Below, piece by piece: positions 1 to 5,442 of a stretch of 5,723 bases of DNA; the stretch's first letter is position 1; each line of letters begins with the position of its first letter. The DNA comes from Saprospiraceae bacterium (lineage in GTDB: Bacteria; Bacteroidota; Bacteroidia; Chitinophagales; Saprospiraceae). The notes below the pieces were generated by a model that saw only the letters and a program-made list of their open reading frames with translations, was not told the origin of the DNA and did no database searches. Made by a program: the position numbers and the translations under genes. The stretch spans positions 1 through 5,723 of the forward strand of contig JALZVB010000009.1 of NCBI GenBank assembly GCA_023300835.1, in the 5' to 3' direction.

Positions 1-336
1 GGATGTCAGTCAGAACAAGAATTTAGAATCATGTTTAAGTTCGTTCCTGAAAGTTACTATTTGCCCAATATTATCAGTAATAATGCCTTAGTAGATAGGA
101 ATAAGGTATTATTTCTGCAGACCAATGATGAGGCTCTTAATGACGTAACATACAATATGTCTGTATATGACAGATGGGGTAGCCTAGAGTTTGAAGGGAG
201 TAATCTTAATATAAACGATCCAGAAACAGGGTGGGAACCGTTCAACCATTTATCTGGTGTATACACTTATCTTATTGAGATAAATGAGTTTTTTGAAAGT
301 AAACTTATAGCTGGGCAAGTTACGCTAGCCCTATAG
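1..336 (+). CDS. C-terminal end of a T9SS-exported protein with a CHU_C / gliding-motility-associated (T9SS type B) domain; 5' partial
   Basis: The frame is open from the first base and ends at TAG 334-336, so this is the 3' end of a gene that begins outside the window; the ATG at 31 is internal. The last ~90 residues follow the CHU_C pattern: a YYLPNIIS strand (family: YxPNxFSPN), the hallmark VYDRWGSLEFE, then GW, then GVYTYLIEI and a closing GQVTLAL (family: GxVTLIR). This domain is known as a C-terminal signal for export through the type IX secretion system, and the parent proteins are usually long repeat-rich adhesins. The preceding GCQSEQEFRI resembles the end of an adhesin repeat. The copy is divergent: the usual NGDGxND is replaced by NNALVDRN and the usual GWDG by GWEP. 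The role of the full protein cannot be told from this fragment. A 69-base gap separates it from the symporter on the same strand, and I see no terminator in it. Confidence 0.8.
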   Translation, partial: GCQSEQEFRIMFKFVPESYYLPNIISNNALVDRNKVLFLQTNDEALNDVTYNMSVYDRWGSLEFEGSNLNINDPETGWEPFNHLSGVYTYLIEINEFFESKLIAGQVTLAL

Positions 337-405
337 ATCAACCAATTCAAATATTATATCAAGTTTCATTACCTATAAAGTCACAGATAGTTATAATTTT
401 CCATC

Positions 406-1296
406 GTGGAAAATATAGATTCTGTAGTCCTTAATTTTGATGCCTCTAGTGTACAACTGATGAACGTTGCACTGGCGTTTATCATGTTAGGCATAGCGCT
501 AGATCTTTCTATAGATAAGTTTAAGCTGGTTTTTCAACATCCTAAGGCCCTAATAACAGGGTTATTTGCACAGTTGTTATTACTACCATTACTGACATTT
601 ATACTGATATGGGTAATGCAACCTCAACCTAGTCTTGCTTTGGGAATGATGTTAGTCGCCTCTTGTCCTGGTGGTAATATTTCCAATTTCATTAGTTCAC
701 TATCTCGGGCCAATGTAGCCCTTTCTATCGCGATGACAACCATTTCTAGCTTAGCGGCAGTAGTTTTTACCCCTATTAACTTTGCACTTTATGGTAATAT
801 GTATGAGCCTACGCAACTTATATTAAGAGAGATAAGTTTGGATTGGTTCTCTGTAGTAAGGACGATATTTATGATTATAATTATGCCCATCATAGTAGGG
901 TTATTATTCAAAAGAATATATCCTAAATTAGCAGTTAAGATGGCTAGAAAGTTTGAAGTACTTTCTATGATGCTGTTTATGGCCATCGTATTGGTTGTTT
1001 TGTTTTCTAACCTAGACTATTTTATTCAATGCATTTCTGCCGTATTCCTATTAGTGTTATTACATAACGGTACAGCTCTTTTTACAGGTTATATGTCTGG
1101 CGTTGTGGCACAGCTTGATTGGGCAGAACGGAAATCACTTATTATTGAGACAGGAATTCAAAACTCTGGATTGGGGTTGATTATAATTTTTAATTTTTTT
1201 GATGGACTTGGAGGTATGGCAATTATTACGGCATGGTGGGGTATATGGCATATGATTTCAGGATTCACAATAGCAAATTTACTTAGAAGAGTATGA
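406..1296 (+). CDS. Bile acid:sodium symporter (BASS/SBF) family transporter
   Basis: This is a 296-residue inner-membrane protein with about nine hydrophobic segments (roughly 19-37, 48-70, 76-96, 103-125, 148-168, 185-203, 207-228, 251-265, 269-292). It matches the SBF/BASS family of Na+-coupled organic anion importers. Signature motifs are present: ASCPGGNISN (residues 85-94) and IETGIQNSGLG (247-257). From my recall of the ASBT_NM structure, the Na+ ligands all appear kept: Q56, S93, N94, S107, T111, E248, Q252. It should therefore be an active Na+ symporter; the substrate (bile-acid-like, steroid, keto acid or other anion) cannot be read from sequence. The start is GTG at 406: an in-frame stop lies at 388-390 and the next ATG (460) would drop 18 residues, although it would still precede the first membrane segment. 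No Shine-Dalgarno is visible. It overlaps the next gene by ATGA, which suggests translational coupling. Confidence 0.9.
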   Translation: MENIDSVVLNFDASSVQLMNVALAFIMLGIALDLSIDKFKLVFQHPKALITGLFAQLLLLPLLTFILIWVMQPQPSLALGMMLVASCPGGNISNFISSLSRANVALSIAMTTISSLAAVVFTPINFALYGNMYEPTQLILREISLDWFSVVRTIFMIIIMPIIVGLLFKRIYPKLAVKMARKFEVLSMMLFMAIVLVVLFSNLDYFIQCISAVFLLVLLHNGTALFTGYMSGVVAQLDWAERKSLIIETGIQNSGLGLIIIFNFFDGLGGMAIITAWWGIWHMISGFTIANLLRRV

Positions 1297-2330
1297 AGGC
1301 AATAATATATTATACATCTAAAACATTGGCTCACATAGCCGTTAAATTTTACTATAGTAAAATAGAAATTAACGGTCAAGAAAATATACCCAAGAAAGGT
1401 CCATATATATACGCCATTAATCATCAGAATGCCTTTTTAGATGCTGTTATTGTAGGTAGTAGAGACAGAACACATACTTACTTTATGACCAGATCAGATA
1501 TATTCAAACCACCATTTGATTATATCTTGCGTGCCATGAAAATGATGCCGATCTATAGAATTAGAGATGGCTATAAGAACTTGAGTAAAAACGATGAGGT
1601 ATTTGATGAGGTTACTAACATTTTGGATAATGATAATGCGATTCTTATATTCCCAGAAGGGAACCATGGAGAGGAATATTACCTCAGAACACTTACCAAA
1701 GGAATCTCTAGATTGGCGATTAAGAGTCAATTGAAAATGGATAAGGAGATTAAGATAATCCCAGTCGGCCTTAATTACTTTGATCACTATAACTCAGGAC
1801 ATAAACTAATAATCAATTATGGCCCTGAGTTGAATGTAAAGGACTTTCTATCTGCTTATGACGAACATCCACATCAAGGACTTCTCAAGATCACAAAGGC
1901 TATCTCAGAGGCTATGAAGCCTACACTTGTCATTGAAGATAATACGGAAGAATACCCAGCCCAAAAGAAAGTCTTTCATTTATCTAATGAGAAATACAAT
2001 TTCTCAGAACTCAAATCAAATATTGATAATAGTGATTTTCAAAAAGATAAGTCACCTAATGTCTTTTTCAGGTACTTAGCTAATGGGATCGCTGTACTTA
2101 ATTGGCCTTTCCTTGCATTGTGTAGATATATACTCAATAATAAAGTAAAGCAGCCTATTTTTCATAGCTCACTGAAGTTAGCATTTATGATATACTTGTT
2201 TCCACTGTGGCTATTGTTCAGTTTTACTATTGTAAGTCTCTTAGGAGGTGCTAAACTAGGCTTTAGCGTAATAGTAGTTCAGTTGGTCACTTTGTGGCTC
2301 AGAAGGGTAGTAGGTAAGTATAGTCACTGA
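1293..2330 (+). CDS. Membrane-attached PlsC-type acyltransferase (lysophosphatidate / glycerol-3-phosphate acyltransferase-like, Gpt2/SCT1-like subgroup)
   Basis: This 345-residue protein has the four glycerolipid acyltransferase blocks in order: NHQNAFLD (43-50, catalytic H44 and D50), MMPIYRIRDG (84-93, substrate-binding block with R89/R91), FPEGNHG (120-126) and KIIPVGLNY (154-162). PlsC-family enzymes transfer an acyl chain to a lysophospholipid or related acceptor at the cytoplasmic membrane face. The first block has five residues between His and Asp (HX5D) instead of the usual four, as in yeast Gpt2/SCT1 (HANQFVD), so this is not a classical PlsC. The region 210-260 is hydrophilic, then hydrophobic segments at about 262-283, 293-315 and 322-337 anchor the C-terminus; PlsC itself is shorter. 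The ATG overlaps the symporter stop (ATGA), which fixes the start and suggests a shared transcript and function. The acceptor is unknown: it could be lysophosphatidate, glycerol phosphate or an amino/sulfonolipid precursor. Confidence 0.85.
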   Translation: MKAIIYYTSKTLAHIAVKFYYSKIEINGQENIPKKGPYIYAINHQNAFLDAVIVGSRDRTHTYFMTRSDIFKPPFDYILRAMKMMPIYRIRDGYKNLSKNDEVFDEVTNILDNDNAILIFPEGNHGEEYYLRTLTKGISRLAIKSQLKMDKEIKIIPVGLNYFDHYNSGHKLIINYGPELNVKDFLSAYDEHPHQGLLKITKAISEAMKPTLVIEDNTEEYPAQKKVFHLSNEKYNFSELKSNIDNSDFQKDKSPNVFFRYLANGIAVLNWPFLALCRYILNNKVKQPIFHSSLKLAFMIYLFPLWLLFSFTIVSLLGGAKLGFSVIVVQLVTLWLRRVVGKYSH

Positions 2331-2604
2331 TATTTAGATAGAGATAAGGTGTATGAATTTTGCTAACGACTTATGTTGTTATATAAGTGTAAGCTAACGT
2401 TGCTTAGAGTTATTCAATAAGGAGAAAGTAAAGTTGCAATCGTTAACCGAGGCCAAATTGTGCTTCTAAATGTTATACCATTTACGTTTAGGATATCACT
2501 TATGTTTTCAATTAAATTAGCCTAGCTCTACGTTGAAAATACTCGTTATAGTTATCGCTAAGCCTTCAAATCAATTATTGAAGATCTATAGTGATTTGTG
2601 GTTC
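2331..2604. other. Non-coding stretch downstream of the acyltransferase gene
   Basis: I find no convincing gene in this stretch; the reading frames are short and unremarkable. The heptamer GCTAACG occurs twice, at 2362-2368 and 2393-2399, and between them lies a small dyad (2369-2376 with 2381-2388, one G-U pair as plus-strand RNA). A further dyad, CTTCAA/TTGAAG, lies at 2564-2569 and 2578-2583. None has a T-tract, so I cannot name a terminator for the plus-strand symporter/acyltransferase operon. Confidence 0.5.
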
Positions 2605-2645
2605 AAAAAAAATGGCCCCTTGAAGTGACGAAACTTCAAGAGACC
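2605..2645 (-). terminator. Strong intrinsic terminator, minus strand
   Basis: As minus-strand RNA, 2645-2633 pairs with 2626-2614 in an uninterrupted 13-bp stem around the 6-nt loop UUCGUC, followed by one A and eight U (2612-2605). Two of the pairs are G-U (2641/2618 and 2643/2616). On the plus strand those same positions are A-C mismatches, so the full stem exists only in minus-strand RNA. The tRNA-Glu already has its own terminator 200 bases upstream, so this one points to a separate minus-strand transcript. Confidence 0.85.
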
Positions 2646-2659
2646 TGCCTTATTCAAAG

Positions 2660-2671
2660 AGTAGCCCGTAC
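2660..2671. repeat. 12-base direct repeat of the tRNA-Glu 3' end
   Basis: The 12 bases AGTAGCCCGTAC at 2660-2671 recur at 2878-2889, in the same orientation, where they form the 3' end of tRNA-Glu plus its discriminator and two flanking bases. Allowing one inserted base extends the match to CAAA(G)AGTAGCCCGTAC. Repeats of a tRNA 3' end downstream of the tRNA are what integrase attachment sites leave behind, but only 218 bases separate the two copies and there is no integrase gene. Confidence 0.45.
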
Positions 2672-2712
2672 AATGTCGACCAACTCTTTGATCATTAGAA
2701 CATATATTCTAA

Positions 2713-2741
2713 CAATACTAGTGAAGCAATAACAATGCCAA
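2713..2741 (-). promoter_or_regulatory. Possible Bacteroidota-type promoter of the candidate small RNA
   Basis: On the minus strand a TTG (2741-2739) is followed after 18 bases by TAGTATTG (2720-2713), one mismatch from the Bacteroidota -7 consensus TAnnTTTG. Its position fits a ~100-nt transcript ending at the 2605-2645 terminator. Matches this loose are common in AT-rich DNA, so the support comes mainly from its position. Confidence 0.3.
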
Positions 2742-2752
2742 GTGGCTTAAAA

Positions 2753-2767
2753 AATACAACTTGTATT
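2753..2767. promoter_or_regulatory. Near-perfect palindrome AATACAA-C-TTGTATT (possible operator)
   Basis: Seven-base arms are mirrored exactly around a single central C. The site lies about 12 bases upstream of the -33 element proposed for the candidate small RNA and between the two minus-strand terminators, which would suit a regulator-binding site. No regulator gene is in the window, and AT-rich palindromes of this size can arise by chance. Confidence 0.25.
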
Positions 2768-2838
2768 AGGCAATTAATGAGAAATATATTGGTTGATTAG
2801 AAAGGAGATCTAACTAAATGTTCTAAAATATAAGGCAT

Positions 2839-2874
2839 AAAAAAGCCACATAAATGACAAATCACTTATGTGGC
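2839..2874 (-). terminator. Intrinsic terminator of tRNA-Glu
   Basis: Minus-strand RNA 2874-2864 pairs with 2855-2845 in an 11-bp stem starting GCCACAUAA, with one G-U pair (2865/2854) and an 8-nt loop, followed at once by six U (2844-2839). The stem begins five bases after the tRNA discriminator base. The U-tract exists only on the minus strand. Confidence 0.85.
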
Positions 2875-2879
2875 AAAAG

Positions 2880-2951
2880 TAGCCCGTACGGGATTCGAAC
2901 CCGTGCTACCAGGATGAAAACCTGGCGTCCTAACCCCTAGACGAACGGGCC
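2880..2951 (-). tRNA. tRNA-Glu (anticodon UUC)
   Basis: On the minus strand these 72 bases fold as a complete tRNA. The acceptor arm is GGCCCGU with ACGGGCU, including a G1-U72 pair. The D arm contains AGGGGTTA. The anticodon stem CCAGG/CCTGG encloses loop TTTTCAT with anticodon TTC (genomic 2918-2916), and the T arm has TTCGAAT between ACGGG and CCCGT. The discriminator is A at 2880. The 3' CCA is not encoded (the next bases are CTTTT), so it must be added after transcription. It reads GAA/GAG codons and would also serve tetrapyrrole synthesis by the glutamyl-tRNA route if that is present. It stands alone, with its own promoter and terminator, downstream of the large minus-strand gene. Confidence 0.97.
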
Positions 2952-2968
2952 ATTACTTATAATCAGTA

Positions 2969-2988
2969 TCGCTTTTCTATCAAAGCGA
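2969..2988 (-). other. Hairpin in the tRNA-Glu leader
   Basis: On the minus strand TCGCTTT (2988-2982) and AAAGCGA (2975-2969) form a perfect 7-bp stem with a 6-base loop. It lies between the predicted promoter and the mature tRNA 5' end, starting right after the -7 box. It may be a 5' leader structure removed by RNase P, or simply overlap the transcription start. There is no T-tract after it that would make it a terminator for the upstream gene. Confidence 0.45.
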
Positions 2989-2990
2989 CG

Positions 2991-3017
2991 CAAAAATATA
3001 TATTTATTTGATTACAA
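2991..3017 (-). promoter_or_regulatory. Predicted promoter of tRNA-Glu
   Basis: The minus strand carries TATTTTTG (2998-2991), a perfect match to the Bacteroidota -7 element TAnnTTTG, followed by CG. A TTG lies 16 bases upstream (3017-3015), slightly closer than the usual 17-23. The site is about 40 bases before the tRNA 5' end. Confidence 0.6.
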
Positions 3018-3060
3018 GTAACTATTTAGCAATCTATTTTATTTTTATTTTCATATGAGC

Positions 3061-5442
3061 TTATTTGCTCATAATTAGCCTCGAATTCCATTGATTTCCT
3101 TGCTTATCTTCAACAACTAAATTGTAAACACCAGCTGGTCCATCTATAGATATTGTTGTATCACCATTAGTAATATCATTATTGATATATACTAGTTTTC
3201 CTATTGTATTATAAATGGTAATAGCAGTGTAGTTGTCAGAATCTAAAGAAACTGTAACAGCGTCTGTAAATGGATTAGGAAATACAGAGATATCATGGTT
3301 AGTCAATAGATCTTTTACATCAACACTTCCGTCTTCTTCAATCTTGAATGCATCTATACCAGCTTCTACAAGATGCCCAGGATCAAAATCACTAGCTGTG
3401 AAACTAATCGTAAATGGCGTATTCTTGAAATCAATAACATCATCAGTCAGTGAATAAGACAACTCAGACCATAGGCCTATATCTTCGCTTATCTCAATAA
3501 TTGTGATTGTCGTATCCGCAGTATGTAATTCTACAATAAGGCTATCATTAGTTGCTCCAGCACCACCAGCATTAAAGAAATAACCTTTGAATCTTATAAC
3601 TGGTTTGGTATAAGTAGTCAGATTGATCTCTGGAGAAGTTAGAACAGTTGAACCATCATCAACATCATCAGTACCTGCACCACCACCACCATTACCTGTG
3701 ACATAAGCTTGATCGCCTATATCAAATAAATCATCTTGGTTTACATTGCTTAAAGAACCTTGAAATGTTGTTCCTACAGGTGCACCTCTTTCCCAGAAAC
3801 CTGTTGTAGCTGTATTGGTAACTGTCCATCCTTGATCTAATACAAAGTCATCTTGGTAACCTTGTGAGAGTTCGTATACAAGACCACTTGTATTATCTAT
3901 AATTGTATCAGAAACAACTAAGTGTAAATATCCCCATGCACCTACAACTCCTGTATATGAGCTTTGGATTGCCGTTACATCAAATATTCCATCAGAATTA
4001 GTAACTAATTCTAAGTTCCTTATTCCATCTGAATATTGAACGATTGCGTTAGGTAGTGGAAGTCCGGAACCTGCGTCTAATACAGTTCCAGTTATAGATA
4101 TAGTCGGTTTTTGTTCTAAAATTACATCTTGAACAGTCGTTTCTCCAGTTGCTAGAGATACACTTATTGTTTGAGATATGTAGTCTGGATGTGAGTATGT
4201 AACGTCAAAGTCACCAGATGCAGCAACTCCAGAACCGTATTCTCCCATAGCATCAGACAGAGAATTCACATTAGGTCCTGCTATTGTTATATCAACACCA
4301 TTAATCGGATTCCCCGTTGTTAGTGAAGAAACATTACCCTCCAAAAAACTAGCTTTTACATATGTTGCATCTATTACTATTAGGCTTCCTCCGCCTCCTA
4401 CGTCTTCAACATTAGTAGCGATTATTAATCCACTTGGTAACCAAGGGTATACTCCCCAACATCCGTTAAAGCCACCGTCAGGACCTAAGTATGTATCATA
4501 TTGACCTACCTTAACTAGGTTATCAGGTTTACTAGCATCTGTAATTACAACACCATCTGTGTACCATGATGTAACAAGGAAACCGTCTTTGTAATGAGTA
4601 TTATGTGGGACAACCCCATTTCCTGCTGTCTCCGAAGGTTGAAAACTATCAACTAATCTAATGTCTGACGGATCAGAGACGTCAAATGCATCAACAAACG
4701 CATCTGGTCTTTCATCTGTTGTAAACACATAATTACCATCATCTGATAACCAAGCATTATGTGTAAAGTTACTCGTAGTTGAAGCTGATCCTAGTGGAAT
4801 AGGGTTAGCCTTATCTGATACATCATATATACTAAGTACACCATTATTGATCTCAGATGCGTACAGTAGATCATTTTTTACAAATACATCATGAGCATAT
4901 CTGAAATTTTCAGCCCCTAATACTATAGGCTCATTAGGATCAGTTGTTATGTCTAGAATAATTGCACCACCATTACCATTATTACATCCGGCAAGGTAAC
5001 ATACACCGTTTTCATCGATGTATAAGTTGTGACACGTTCTCAATACGTCCACGCTGCCATTTATATCAATAGAAGGTTTCCAGAATGTATGTGTAATGGA
5101 GTCAGGTGCATTAGTCATATCTATAATTAATAACCCATCAGTTCCTTGGTCTGTGGTTACATATAAATGCTGATTCCATGATTTAATATCTCTCCATATT
5201 GAACTTGCACCTGCTATCATGGCTACTTCGTCAGGAGCTGAAGGATCGTCAAGATTATATATTCTTGTGAAATTCTGCGAACCACATACAGCATACTCTG
5301 TGCCATCAGGAGCTACATACCCCCATATATCGTTACCATCTTCTCCAAAAGGTACCTGAGCCACAAGCTCCATGTTAAGATTTTCTTGAGCCATACAGTT
5401 AACTGCGGCTAGAAAAAACATAAAAAAGTAAATCTGTTTCAT
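3061..5442 (-). CDS. Secreted choice-of-anchor B (LVIVD propeller) protein with carboxypeptidase-regulatory-like and jelly-roll-like domains and T9SS type A sorting domain
   Basis: This 793-residue extracellular protein starts with a Sec signal peptide (MKQIYFFMFFLAAVNCMAQ, cleavage near 18-19; VNC is a poor lipobox). Residues ~25-360 are a choice-of-anchor B / LVIVD beta-propeller, shown by IWGYVAPDG, WRDIKSW, HNLYIDENG, HNAWLSDDG and GCWGVYPWLPSG. Residues ~363-443 and ~447-525 resemble carboxypeptidase regulatory domains (EGNVSS...PINGV; GTVLDAGSGLPLPNA). Residues ~529-702 look like the jelly-roll domain that often follows metallopeptidases (GFWERGAPVG ... LVEAGIDAFKI). Residues ~717-793 are the T9SS type A tail (ISVFPNPFTDAVTV ... 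GVYNLVV). There is no peptidase catalytic domain. The product is probably exported through the outer membrane and cell-attached or released; its ligand is unknown. ATG 5442-5440 directly precedes the signal peptide, and the upstream bases are AT-rich without a Shine-Dalgarno. The TAA lies in the loop of a 7-bp hairpin (3054-3073) that lacks a U-tract. Confidence 0.9.
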   Translation of the reverse strand: MKQIYFFMFFLAAVNCMAQENLNMELVAQVPFGEDGNDIWGYVAPDGTEYAVCGSQNFTRIYNLDDPSAPDEVAMIAGASSIWRDIKSWNQHLYVTTDQGTDGLLIIDMTNAPDSITHTFWKPSIDINGSVDVLRTCHNLYIDENGVCYLAGCNNGNGGAIILDITTDPNEPIVLGAENFRYAHDVFVKNDLLYASEINNGVLSIYDVSDKANPIPLGSASTTSNFTHNAWLSDDGNYVFTTDERPDAFVDAFDVSDPSDIRLVDSFQPSETAGNGVVPHNTHYKDGFLVTSWYTDGVVITDASKPDNLVKVGQYDTYLGPDGGFNGCWGVYPWLPSGLIIATNVEDVGGGGSLIVIDATYVKASFLEGNVSSLTTGNPINGVDITIAGPNVNSLSDAMGEYGSGVAASGDFDVTYSHPDYISQTISVSLATGETTVQDVILEQKPTISITGTVLDAGSGLPLPNAIVQYSDGIRNLELVTNSDGIFDVTAIQSSYTGVVGAWGYLHLVVSDTIIDNTSGLVYELSQGYQDDFVLDQGWTVTNTATTGFWERGAPVGTTFQGSLSNVNQDDLFDIGDQAYVTGNGGGGAGTDDVDDGSTVLTSPEINLTTYTKPVIRFKGYFFNAGGAGATNDSLIVELHTADTTITIIEISEDIGLWSELSYSLTDDVIDFKNTPFTISFTASDFDPGHLVEAGIDAFKIEEDGSVDVKDLLTNHDISVFPNPFTDAVTVSLDSDNYTAITIYNTIGKLVYINNDITNGDTTISIDGPAGVYNLVVEDKQGNQWNSRLIMSK

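Larger units (their letters stand above)
2605..2706 (-). ncRNA. Candidate small RNA (~100 nt), minus strand, unassigned family
   Basis: The candidate is the transcript that would end at the 2605-2645 terminator and start a few bases after a promoter-like site at 2713-2741; the 5' end near 2706 is an estimate. It would hold two hairpins. The first pairs 2691-2683 with 2662-2654 (9 bp, UCAAAGAGU with ACUCUUUGA, 20-nt loop); the second is the terminator stem. It does not resemble SRP RNA, tmRNA, 6S or RNase P as far as I can see. A 13-codon ORF (ATG at 2695-2693, TGA at 2656-2654, MIKELVDIVRATL) falls almost exactly on the first hairpin, so a dual-function or peptide-coding RNA is possible. The loop of that hairpin carries a 12-base copy of the tRNA-Glu 3' end. 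The transcript would run convergent to the acyltransferase message. Confidence 0.4.

Noticed and set aside
394..401. TAATTTTC just before the symporter GTG as a -7 promoter box
   Set aside because: It lacks the final G, has no TTG at the right distance upstream, and sits only four bases before the start codon.
2495..2505. ATCACTTATGT shared with 2861-2871 in the tRNA terminator
   Set aside because: An 11-base match is expected by chance in a window of this size and base composition, and it has no structural counterpart.
3054..3073. Hairpin TATGAGC/GCTCATA around the stop codon of the large minus-strand gene, considered as a terminator
   Set aside because: The stem is only 7 bp and AT-containing, and the bases after it on the minus strand are A-rich rather than U-rich.
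3233..3457. Plus-strand 74-codon reading frame inside the large gene
   Set aside because: It is a shadow of the minus-strand frame that encodes clear jelly-roll-like and T9SS tail motifs.
5386..5442. Lipoprotein signal peptide for the 793-residue protein (Cys16)
   Set aside because: The residues before the Cys are A-V-N, with Asn at -1 instead of Gly/Ala/Ser, and a normal signal peptidase I site (MAQ) follows at once.
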